From NCBI RefSeq assembly GCF_014648475.1, contig NZ_BMRE01000007.1, positions 62,001 to 126,000 on the forward strand: a DNA stretch of 64,000 nt. The letters are read 5' to 3'. Below, piece after piece: positions 47,801-59,800 of this stretch (position 1 is its first letter; every line of letters starts with the position of its first letter). Origin of the DNA: Lentzea flava (lineage in GTDB: Bacteria; Actinomycetota; Actinomycetes; Mycobacteriales; Pseudonocardiaceae). A program made the position numbers and the translations under genes. The notes under the pieces were generated by a model. That model was not told where the DNA came from. It saw nothing but the letters and a program-made list of their open reading frames with translations, and did not search any database.

Positions 47801-50800
47801 GTCCGGGTGGTAGAGCGAGTCGAGGTCCCAGCCGCGGTTGGTCGGGAACTCCGTGATGGCGTCGCGGCCTTCGATCACGAGGTCCCACAGCTGTTCCGGC
47901 GTGGTGACGCCGCCGGGATAGCGGCAGGCCATGCCGACGATCACGATCGGATCGTCCGAAGTGGACGTCAGCGCGGGCAGCACCGGCAACGCCTGATCGG
48001 CGCCGAACAGTTCGTCGCGCAGGAAACCGGCGAGCACCTGGGACGTCGGGTAGTCGAAGATCAACGTGCTCGGCAGCCGCAGCCCGGTGACGTTCGTCAG
48101 CCGGTTGCGCAGGTCGACCGCCGTGAGCGAGTCGAACCCGAGGTCCTGGAACGCCTTGGCCGGATCCACCGCGGCAGCACCGTCGTGGCCGAGCACGGCC
48201 GCGACCTCGGTGCGCACCAGATCCAGCAGGGCGGCGAGACGTGCTTCCGGTGCCATCGCGGTGAGTCGCTGAACGAGCCCGGAGTCGGCCTGGGCCGCGG
48301 CACGCCGGGCCCGCGTCCGGATCAAGCCGCGCAGCAATGGCCGGATCTCACCGTGCCCGCGCAACGTCGCGAGGTCGAGGCGCAACGGCAGCAGCACCGC
48401 GTCCTCACCGGCGATCGCCGCGTCGAACAGCGCGAGCCCCTGCTCCACCGACAGCGGCGGCGTGCCGCCGCGCGCCATGCGTTCGGCGTCGGCCTCCGAC
48501 AGCATGCCGGTCTGGTTCCACGCGCCCCACGCCAGCGACACGGCGGGAAGCCCCGCGGCCCTGCGGTGCTCGGCGAGCGCGTCGAGGAACGCGTTGCCCG
48601 CCGCGTAGTTCGCCTGCCCGGCGGCGCCGAACGTCCCGGCGGCGCTGGAGAAGAGGACGAACTTGTCGAGGTTCTTGGTGAGCTCGTGGAGGTTCCACGC
48701 GGCGTCGACCTTGGGGCGCAGCACGGTCGCGAGACGCTCCGGCGTGAGCGATTCGACCACACCGTCGTCCAGCACACCGGCGGTGTGCACGACGCTGCGC
48801 ACCTTGTGCTTCTTCAACACCTTCTGCAACGCCTTGCGGTCACTGACATCGCACGCGACCACGGCGACCTTGGCGTCCAAATCGGACACGTCCGCCTTGC
48901 CGGTGCGGCTCACCAGCACGAGTTCCTTGACGCCGTAGCGTTCGACCAGGTGCCTGGCGACCACCCGTCCCAGCCCACCGGTCCCGCCGGTGATCAGCAC
49001 CGGCCCGGTGAACTCGCCGGGCTCCGCAGCCTCGGCCCGCGCGAGCCGTGCCGCGAACACCTCACCGCCGCGCACCCGCAGCTGCGGTTCGTCGATCGCG
49101 AGAACCTGCTCTGCCACCTCACCGTCGGTGTCGATGAGCGTGAACCGGCCGGGGTGCTCGTTCTGCGCGGCCCGGACCAGACCGTGCACCGCACTCGCGG
49201 CGAGATCGCCCTCGCGCGTCACGAACACCAGCCGCTCGGCCCGCTCCTCGGCGATCCAGCGCTGCACCAGTTCCAGCGCACGTGCGGCGAGAGCGTGCGT
49301 CCGCTCGACGACGTCCCCGTCGCCGGCGAACTCCTCCACCACCACAGCGGCCGCACCCGCATCGGGCAGCGACACCGGCACCCAGTCGAGCCGGAACAAC
49401 GAATCCCGCTCGACAGCGCTGACCTGCTCGGTCACCGCGCGCGTCACCAGCGACCCGATCGTCGCCACGGGCGCACCCGCCGCGTCCGCGACCGCGATCT
49501 CCCACGCGTCCCCGTTGCGCCGCAACCGGACCCTGACCGCTCCCGCACCGACGGCGTGCAGCGACACGCCTTCCCACGAGAACGGCAGCCCCGCCTCGGC
49601 GCCGTCGAAGAACCCGCCGGCGTGCAGCGCGGCGTCGAGCAACGCCGGGTGCAGCCCGAACGCTCCTCCGTCCACGCCTTCGGGCAGCGCGACCTCGGCG
49701 AACACCTCGCCGTCCGTGCGCCACACGGCCCGCAGCCCCTGGAACACCGGCCCGTACTCGAACCCGTTCTCCGCGAAGCGTTCGTAAGCGCCGTCGACCT
49801 CAACGGCCTCAGCACCTCGCGGCGGCCACACCGCGGCATCGAAGTCGCTGCCGACGGCACCGCTGGCCAGGAACCCGGTCGCGTGCCGCGTCCACGCCAC
49901 GTCCTCACCGTCCGGCCGCGAGAACACCTCGACCGCGCGCCGCCCGTTCTCCTCGGCACCGACCGCGACCTGGACCCGGACCGCCCCCTGCTCCGGCAGC
50001 ACGAGCGGCGCGGCCAGCGTCAGCTCCTCGACGCGGTCCAGCCCGACCTCGTCCCCGGCCCGCACCGCGAGCTCCAGGAACGCGGTGCCGGGCAGCAACA
50101 CCTGCCCGGACACCCTGTGGTCCGCGAGCCACGGGTGCGTGCTCAGCGACAGCCTGCTCGTGAACAGGTACCCGTCCGCCCCGGCAACGTCGACCGCCGT
50201 TCCGAGCAACGGGTGTTCGACCCCGGTGAGCCCCAGCGCCCCGGCGTCACCGGCCTTGCGCACCGGCTTCGGCCAGAACATCTGGTGCTCGAACGCGTAG
50301 GTGGGCAGATCAACCTTCCGTCCACCGCTGTACAGCCGCGTCCAGTCAACATTGACTCCGTCAACATGTACTTGACCGAGTGCAGTCAACATTGACGCGA
50401 CCTCGCCGCGGTCACGCCTCAACACGGCCGTGGAGCCGTCCACCATCGCGCTCAACTGCGCGTCGGGCCCGACCTCCAGCAGAACGACGTCACCCAGTCG
50501 CGTGACGTTGTCGTGGAACCGCACCGCGTCCCGGACGTGATTCACCCAGTACTCGACCGTGGTGACATCGCCGGATGTCGACATTCCGACAACCGGCTCA
50601 CGGAACACGATCCCGCTGATCGCCTCGCGGAAGTCGTCGAGCATCGGCTCCATCAACGGCGAGTGGAACGCATGACTGACGTTGAGCCGCTTGTGCTTCC
50701 ACCGCTGGGCAACAGCCAGCACCTCGTCTTCGACACCCGCGATCACCACGGCGCGGGGTCCGTTGACGGCGGCGATCGACACCCCAGCGGTCAGATGCGG

Positions 50801-53800
50801 CACGACATCGTCTTCGGACGCGATCACCGACACCATCGCGCCGCCCTCCGGCAACGCCTGCATGAGCGCCGACCGAGCCGTAACCAGCAGGCACGCGTCC
50901 TCAAGGCTCAACACCCCGGCCACGTGCGCCGCCGCGATCTCCCCGATCGAATGCCCGACCAGGTGGTCCGGCTTGACCCCGAACCACTCCAGCAACCGGT
51001 ACAGCGCCACCTCAACCGCGAAAATCGCCGGCTGCGCAAACCCGGTCTGGTTCAACGCCTCCTGATCATCACCCCACATGACCTCCCGCAGGGCCGGATC
51101 AAGGTTCACCAACGCCGCATCGAGCGCCTCCGCAAACACCGGGAACGCCTCATACAGCTCCCGCGCCATCCCGACCCGCTGCGACCCCTGACCGGAGAAC
51201 ACCACGGCAAGCGGCTTCCCGCCAGCAACACCCTCAGCAACAACATCACCGTCGAGCAAAACGGCCCGATGGTCGAACAACGCACGCGTAGTCGCCAACG
51301 AGAACCCGACGTCCACAGCGGACACACCACTGTCCACCAACGCCGTGATCCGCTCGATCTGACCCCGCAGCGCCCCGGCCGACTTCGCCGACACCACCAA
51401 CGGCACCGGTGCCGCCGCGCCGACGCCAGCCGTCGCGATCGCCGCTGGATCGATCCCGCCTGGGGCCCCTCCGGGGGAGACCGAGGTCCCCATCCCAATC
51501 ATCTCAGGCAGGTCCGACAATTCCGGAGCCTCGAGAATCACGTGAGCGTTGGTGCCCGACACGCCGAACGACGACACACCGGCGCGGCGCGGGCGGGAGA
51601 CCGAAGGCCACGGGCGGGAGGTCGTCAGCACCTCGACGGCGCCCGACTCCCAATCGACCTGCGTGGTCGGCGTGCTGACGTGCAGGGTCCGGGGCAGCAC
51701 GCCGTGGCGGAGCGCCTGCACCATCTTGATCACGCCCGCGACACCCGCGGCGGCTTGCGTGTGGCCGATGTTCGACTTGATCGAGCCCAGGTAGAGGGGC
51801 TCGTCGCGATCCTGTCCGTAGACCGCGAGCAGCGCCTGTGCCTCGATCGGGTCGCCGAGCTTCGTGGCGGTGCCGTGCGCCTCGACGGCGTCGACGTCCG
51901 CGGGCGACAGCCCGGCCGACGCCAGGGCGGCGCGGATCACGCGTTGCTGCGAAGGCCCGTTGGGCGCGGTCAGGCCGTTGGACGCGCCGTCCTGGTTCAC
52001 CGCCGAGCCCCGCACGACGGCCAGAATCGTGTGACCGTTCCGCAGAGCGTCGGACTGGCGCTCCAGCACCAGCAGGCCGACGCCCTCACCCCAGCCGGTG
52101 CCGTCGGCGTCGTCCGAGAACGCCTTGCACCGCCCGTCGACGGAAAGGCCGCGCTGCCGGGAGAACTCGACGTAGGTGGTGGGCGTCGACATCACCGTCA
52201 CACCGCCGGCGACCGCGAGCGAGCACTCGCCCGACCGCAGTGCCTGCGACGCAAGATGCAGTGCCACCAAAGAGGAAGAGCAAGCGGTGTCGACGGTGAC
52301 CGCGGGGCCCTCGAAGCCGAACGTGTAGGACACGCGCCCCGAAGCGATGCTGCCCGCACTGCCCTGGCCCTGGTGCCCCTCGAACTCGGCACCGTCCAGA
52401 ATGGACGCGTAGTCGTTGTACATGACACCGGTGAAGACACCGGTCGCACTGCCGCGCAAAGAAGCCGGGTCGATCCCGGCCCGCTCCAGCGCCTCCCACG
52501 TGGTTTCCAGCAGCAGGCGCTGCTGGGAGTCCGTGGCCAGGGCCTCGCGCGGCGACATGCCGAAGAACGCAGGGTCGAACGCGCCCGCCTCGTGCAGGAA
52601 GCCACCCGAGATCGAGTAGGTCGTGCCCGCGTGGTCGGGGTCGGGGTGGTAGATGCCGTCGATGTCCCAGCCGCGGTTGACCGGGAACTCGGTGATGGCG
52701 TCGACGCCGTCGGACACCAGCCGCCACAGGTCCTCTGGCGACGACACGCCTCCGGGGTAACGGCAGGCCATGCCGACGATCACGATCGGGTCGTCCGAAG
52801 TGGACACCGCAGCGGGCAGCGCGGACACCGGTGACTCGGCACCGAACAGCTCGTCCTTCAGGAAGCTCGCCAGCACCGCGGCGGTCGGGTGGTCGAACGT
52901 CAGCGTCGCGGGCAGCCGCAGCCCGGTGACCTCACCGAGCCGGTTGCGCAGCTCGACGGCGGTCAGCGAGTCGAAGCCCAGCGACTGGAACGCGCGCGAC
53001 GGGTCGATCGTCTCGCCGCCGCTGTGGCCGAGCACGGCGCCGACCTCGGCACGCACCAGGTCGAGGAGCGCCTCCAGGCGTCCGGCGTCGTCGAGGCCCG
53101 CCAGCTTCTGCACCAGCGACGACGAGGTGGCGGACGCGGCCGTGCGGCGTGCGCGGACCTTCACCAGGCCCCGCAGCACCGCCGGAACCTCACCCCGCGC
53201 ACGGAACACCGGCAGATCGAGCCGCAACGGCAACACCAGGCCCGCGCCGGAAGACAGTGCGGCGTCGAAGAGTTCCACGCCTTCCGCGGGTGTGATCGGC
53301 GGCATGCCCGACTTGGCGAGGCGTTCGGCGTCGGCACCCGACAGCATGCCGGTCTCGGCCCACGCGCCCCACGCCAGCGACACACCCGGCAGACCCTGCG
53401 CCCGCCGGTGCTCGATCAACGCGTCGAGGAACGTGTTGCCCGCCGCGTAGTTGCCCTGGCCGGACGAACCGAAGATCCCCGCACCGGACGAGTACACGAC
53501 GAACGCGGACACGTCGCCGGCGAGCTCGTGCAGGTTCCACGCGGCGTCGACCTTGGGCCGCAGGACGTTCGACACGCGTTCGGGCGTGAGCGACTCGATC
53601 ACGCCGTCGTCCAGCACACCGGCGGTGTGCACGACGGAACGGATTCGGTTGCCCGCAAAGAGGTTCGCGACGGCGTGCCGGTCGGCGACGTCGCACGCCA
53701 CGACCGTCACCGACGCGTCCAGATCGGCAACCCAGTCCGGGGTCTCACCGCGGCGGCTGACCAGAACCAGGTCACGAACACCATGCGCGGCAACGAGATG

Positions 53801-56800
53801 CCGCGCGATCACCTGACCGAGCCCACCGGTGCCACCGGTGATCAGCACAGGTCCTTCCAGCACAACGCTGTCACCCGCGGCGATCCGCGCGACGCGCGGC
53901 ACGAACACCTCGCCGCCCCGCACCCGCAGCTGCGGCTCCGCACTCGCGAGCACCGCGTCGGGCAGGTCGCCGTCGGTCTCGACCAGCGCGAAGCGGCCGG
54001 GGTGCTCCGACTGCGCGGCCCGCACCAGGCCCCACACCGCCGACGCACCCAAGTCACCTCGCCGGGTGACGAAAACGAGCTTCTCCGCGCGGTCGGCGGC
54101 GATCCACTCCTGGATCTTGGCGAGCGCGGAGGCGGTCACCGCGTGCGCGACCTCGACCGGTGACCCCTCTGCCGACACGTGCTCGACGACGTGCGCCGCC
54201 GGAACCGCGTCGGTGAGCGTGATCGGCACCCAGTCCAGCCCGAACAACGCCTCCTGCGCCGCGGTGAGCTGCTCCGCCGACACGGCTCGCGTCACCAGCG
54301 ATCCGACCGTTGCCACCGGTGCACCGGTGGTGTCGGCGATGGCGATCTCCATCGAGCTGTCGCCGGTGGTCCACAGCCGCACGCGCAGCGCCGTCGCACC
54401 GACCGCGTGCAGCGCGACGTTTTCCCACGAGAACGGCACCGCGCCCTCGGTCCGCTGGTCGGCGAACGCCACGGCGTGCAGCGCCGCGTCCAGCAACGCC
54501 GGGTGGAGTCCGAAACCGGCGGTGGTCACGTCTTCGGGCAGCGCGACCTCGGCGAACACCTGGTCGCCCAGCTTCCAGGCGGCCCGCAGCCCCTGGAACG
54601 CGTGCCCGTACTCGAACCCGACCTCCGCGAACCGCTCGTAGAGACCCTCGACCGGCACTGCCTCGGCTCCGGCCGGCGGCCACGCGGACGCGTCGAAGGT
54701 GGAAGCGTCGAAGTCAGCGGCCGTGGTGCCGGCAGCCAGGAAACCGGCAGCGTGCTCGGTCCACGGCAGGTCGCTGTCCTCGGGACGGCTGTGGATCGCC
54801 ACGGCCCGGCGGTCGCCTTCGGCACCGACCCGGATCTGCAGCTGAACGGCACCCGTGTCGGGCAGCACGAGCGGCGCCGAGATGGTCAGCTCGTCGACGC
54901 GGTCGAGGCCTGCCTCGTCCGCCGCCCGCAACGCGAGCTCGACGAGTGCCGCGCCGGGCACGAGCACCTTGCCGTGCAGGGAGTGGTCCCGCAGCCACGG
55001 GTGGGTGCGCAGCGACAGCCTGCTCGTGAACAGCAGGCCCTCTCCCCCGGCGAGCTCGACGGCGGCGCCGAGCAGCGGGTGTTCGACCGCGCCGAGGCCC
55101 GCCGACCGGACGTCGGACCTGGTGGACACCTCGGGCCAGAACCGGTGCTGCTCGAACGCATACGTCGGCAGGTCGATCTTGCGGCCATGTTGACAGAACT
55201 TGTTCCAATCAACATTGACGCCGTCAACATTGATTCGACTCAATGCCGTCAACATTGACTTGACTTCGTCAACATCGCGCCGGACCGCGGGCACGCATCC
55301 GTCCACCAGGGCGGACAGCACGCCATCGGGCCCGACCTCGAGGAACTTCACGTCACCCAGGGCCGAGACGTTGTCGTGGAACCGGACGGTGGCGCGGACG
55401 TGGTCGACCCAGTAGTCGACGGTGTCCACTTGTCCGGATGTTGACATTCGGACATTCGGCTCGTGGAACGTCAGCCCGCTGATCGCGTCGCGGAAGTCGT
55501 CGAGCATCGGCTCCATCAACGGCGAGTGGAAGGCGTGCGAGACCTTCAACCGCTTGTTCTTCCACCTCGCGGCGATGGCAAGCACTTCATCTTCGACGCC
55601 GGAGATCACGACAGACCGAGGCCCGTTGACCGCAGCGATGGCCACGCCATCGGTCAGATGGGCACGCACCTCTTCTTCGGACGCGACCACCGACACCATC
55701 GCGCCACCCGCGGGCAACGCCTTCATCAACGAGGCGCGCGCCGTGACGAGCTGGCACGCGTCCTCCAGGCTCAGCACCCCGGCGACGTGTGCGGCGGCGA
55801 TTTCCCCGATCGAGTGACCCGCGATGTGATCGGGCGTCACGCCGTAGAACTCGAGCAGCCGGTACAACGCCACCTGGAACGCGAACAGCGCCGGCTGCGC
55901 ATACCCGGTCTGGTTCAACGCCTCGGCGTCATCACCCCACATGACCTCGCGCACGGCGGGGTCGAGGTGGACGAGCACCGCGTCGAGCGCCTCGGCGAAC
56001 ACCGGGAACGCCTCGTACAGCTCGCGTCCCATGCCGAGCCGCTGCGACCCCTGCCCGCTGAACAAGAACGCCAGCTCCCCGGCCTTCGCCACGCCGGTCG
56101 CCAGCACTTCGCCGTCGAGCAGCACAGCCCGGTGGTCGAACAACGCGCGCGTGGTCAGCAACGAGAAGGCGATGTCCGCCGCGTCCCCCGGCCACGCCTT
56201 GATCCGCTCGACCTGCGCCGCCAGCGAGGCAGCCGATCGCGCCGACACGACCAGCGGAACCGAGCCCGCGCCGGTCGCGGCTGTATCGATCCCGGTTGGG
56301 GCCCCTCCGGGGGAGACCGAGGTCCCCATCCCAATCATCTCAGGCAGGTCTGACAGTTCCGGGGCCTCGAGGATCACGTGGGCGTTGGTGCCCGAGACGC
56401 CGAACGACGAGACACCGGCGCGGCGCGGGCGCGACACGGAAGGCCACGGGGTCGCGGTGGTCACCAGGGAGACGTCGCCCGCGCTCCAGTCGATGTGGGT
56501 GGAGGGCTGGTCGACGTGCAGCGTCGCGGGCACCACGCCGTGGCGCATCGCGTGGACCATCTTGATGACGCCGGCGACACCGGCGGCGGCCTGGGTGTGG
56601 CCGATGTTGGACTTGATGGAGCCGAGGAGGAGCGGCGACGGGCGGTCCTGGCCGTAGACGGCGAGCAGCGCCTGGGCCTCGATCGGGTCGCCGAGCGTGG
56701 TGCCCGTGCCGTGGGCCTCGACGACGTCGACGTCAGCGGTGGACAGGCCTGCGGAGGCGAGGGCCGCGCGGATCACGCGTTGCTGCGACGGGCCGTTCGG

Positions 56801-59800
56801 GGCGGTGAGGCCGTTCGAGGCGCCGTCCTGGTTGACCGCGGAGCCGCGCACGACCGCCAGGATGGTGTGGCCGTTGCGCAGGGCGTCCGATCGGCGTTCC
56901 AGGACCAGCAGGCCCACGCCCTCGCCCCAGCCCGTGCCGTCGGCGGCGTCGGCGAAGGACTTGCAGCGGCCGTCCATCGCGAGGCCGCGCTGCTTCGAGA
57001 AGGCCACGAAGGAGCCCGGCGTCGACATGACGGTGACACCGCCGGCGAGGGCCAGGGAGCATTCGCCGTTGCGCAGCGCGGAAGCCGCGAGGTGCAGAGC
57101 GACCAAAGAGGACGAACAGGCCGTGTCGACGGTGACCGCGGGACCTTCGAGACCGAAGGTGTAGGCGACGCGGCCGGACAGCACGCTCTGCGCGGTGCCG
57201 GTGCCCTGGTAGCCCTCGAAGATGTCGTCGGACACCAGAGTCGAGTAGTCGTTGGACATCACGCCCGCGAAGACGCCGGTCTTGGAGCCCCGCACGGTCG
57301 CCGGGTCGATGCCCGCGCGTTCGAAGGCCTCCCAGGCGGTCTGCAGCAGCAGGCGGTGCTGGACGTCCGTGGCCAGGGCCTCGCGCGGCGACATGCCGAA
57401 GAAGTCCGGGTCGAACGACGGGGCGTCGTGCAGGAAGCCGCCCTGCATCACGTGGGTCTTGCCGGCGGCGTCCGGGTCCGGGTCGTAGAGCCCGTCGAGG
57501 TCCCAGCCGCGGTTGACGGGGAAACCGGTGATGCCGTCGCGTTCCTCGAACACCAGGCGCCACAGGTCTTCCGGCGACGACACCCCACCCGGGTAGTGGC
57601 AGGCCATGCCGACGATCACGATCGGGTCGTCGGAAACGTCAGCGGACACCGTTTCCGGCACGAGGACGTCGGCGCCGAACAGCTCGTCGAGCAGGTAGGA
57701 GGCCAGGGCACCCGCGGTCGGGTAGTCGAAGATCAGCGTCGCCGGGAGGCGGATACCGGTGGACGAGGTGAGGCGGTTGCGCAGTTCGACCGCGGTCAGC
57801 GAGTCGAAGCCGAGGCCCTGGAACGTGCGGGTGCGGTCCACTTCGGACGCATCGCCGTGGCCGAGCACCGCGGCCACCTCGGTGGCGACCAGATCCAGCA
57901 ACGCCTCCAGGCGCGCATCGGAACCGAGACGCGACAACCGCGCGACAAGGCCATCAGACGCAACGGACTGGGCCGCAGCACGGCGCTTCGGCGTCTTGAT
58001 CAGGCCGCGCAGCAACGGCGGAGGCGTGCCCTGAGAACGCAGCGCCGGAAGATCCAGGCGAAGGGGCAGCAGGAAAGCGTCCGAGCCGGCGGCACCGGCG
58101 TCGAACAGGGCCAGCCCCTCGGCGACCTTCAGCGGAGGCATGCCGGAACGGGCGATGCGCTGCATGTCGGCGTCCGACATCGCGGCGGTCATGCCCGACG
58201 TCTGCTCCCAGGCGCCCCACGCCAGTGCGACGGCGTGCTTCCCGGACGCACGGCGGACGCGCGCCAGAGCGTCGAGGAAAGCGTTGGCGGCGGCGTAGTT
58301 CGCCTGGCCCGCGCCACCGAACGTGCCCGCGGCGGACGAGAACAGCACGAAAGGCACGTCAGGCAGAAGCTCGTGCAGATGCAGCGCCGCGTCGGCCTTG
58401 GGGCGCAGCACGGTGTCGAGCCGAGCGTCGGTGAGCGACTCGACCACGCCGTCGTCGAGCACCGCGGCCGTGTGCACCACGCCACCGACGGAATGCCGCG
58501 ACAGCAACGATTCCAGCGCCGGCCGGTCGGAGACGTCACACGCCTCGACGATCACGTCCGCACCCAGCTCGCGCAACGCCGACACGTCGGCGGAACCACT
58601 GCGCGACACCAGCAGCAGCTCCCGGACGCCGTGCTCCTCGACGAGATGCCGGGCCACCAGCTGACCGAGACCGCCGGTTCCACCGGTGATCAGCACGCGG
58701 CCGGACCACGACAGGCGCTCGGCGGGCAGGGCGGCTCGGGCCAGCCGGGCCGCGAGAACGACACCGTCGCGGATCGCGAGCACCGGCTCGTCGGTCGTCA
58801 GCGCGTGCAGCACCGCGCCCGCGGACGCCTCCGAGAAGTCCAGGTCCACCAACACGAAACGGCCGGGGTGCTCGGACTGCGCCGACCGCACCAGGCCACG
58901 CGCGGCAGCCGCGGCGAGGTCGTCACCGTCCACCGCACCGCGCGTCACGAACGCCAACCGGCCGTCGGGTCGCGCGAGGAACTCCTGGATCAGCGCCAGC
59001 ACCCGCGAACAGGTTTCCCGCACATCGGTGCCCACCACGGGAACCAGCGTCAGGTCCGCGTCGGTCAGCGACTCGACCACCGGTCCCGCCGCCAGCGACA
59101 GCACGTCCGGGCCGAGCACCGCGACGGTCTGCTCGGCGAAGCCGGCCGGCAGCTCGACGGGCGCCCACTCGATGCGGAACAACGAGTCGCGCTCCACCCC
59201 GGATCCCAGTTCATCCACGGGAACCGGCCGTGTCTGCAGAGCCTCGACGGACGCGACGGGAGCACCGGTCATGTCGGCGACGGCGATCTCCATCGAGCCG
59301 TCCTCGCCCCGCGACAACCGCACCCGCACCGCGGAAGCGCCCGCGGCGTGCAGGGAGACGCCCTGCCAGGAGAACGGCAGCCCGCCCCGGCTGATCGAGC
59401 CGAGGTCGCCGAACCCGGCGGCGTGCATGCCGGCGTCCAGCAACGCCGGATGCAGCCCGAACACCGACCCGTCCACGCCGTCCGGCAACGCGACCTCGGC
59501 GTACACGACGCCGTCACCGCCGCGCCACACCGCCCGCAGGCCCTGGAAAACCGGCCCGTAGTCGAAGCCCAGGTCGGTGAAGCGCTCGTAGGAGCCGGAG
59601 ATGTCGACTGCTTCCGCACCCGCGGGCGGCCACACGGAAGCGTCGAACGACACCTGCGACGCACCAGCGCCGAGCACACCGGACGCGTGCTGAACCCAAA
59701 GCGCGTCAACAGAACCCTCGGGCCGCGAGAAGATCGCGATCGAACGGCGGCCGGTGGAGTCGACGGCCCCAACGGACACCTGCAGCTGAACGGCGGACTC

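Larger units (their letters stand above)
42976..47961 (-). other. PKS module 4: KS-AT-DH-KR-ACP
   Basis: Residues about 4889-6550. AT is malonyl type. The DH motif [10 protein letters not shown] is intact but is followed by AAVLIELA where the others have GTAF or GAAL. Asp is in [13 protein letters not shown] is B type; the region after it ([20 protein letters not shown]) is longer than in modules 2, 3, 5 and 6. Linker repeat at 46613-46683. Confidence 0.85.
47962..52800 (-). other. PKS module 3: KS-AT-DH-KR-ACP
   Basis: Residues about 3276-4888. KS has the variant [11 protein letters not shown] at the first His motif; catalytic residues are intact. AT is malonyl type (NVSHAFHS) and nearly identical to that of module 4. 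DH has [10 protein letters not shown] and [14 protein letters not shown] is B type ([10 protein letters not shown]). ACP has [10 protein letters not shown]. Linker repeat at 51449-51519. Confidence 0.85.
52801..57639 (-). other. PKS module 2: KS-AT-DH-KR-ACP
   Basis: Residues about 1663-3275. KS shows [17 protein letters not shown] where the other modules have DxQQRLLLE, a local divergence away from the active site. AT is malonyl type (KVSHAFHS). DH has [10 protein letters not shown] and [14 protein letters not shown] is B type ([10 protein letters not shown]) with [11 protein letters not shown] has GFDSLTAV. The linker repeat is present at 56285-56355. Confidence 0.85.
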
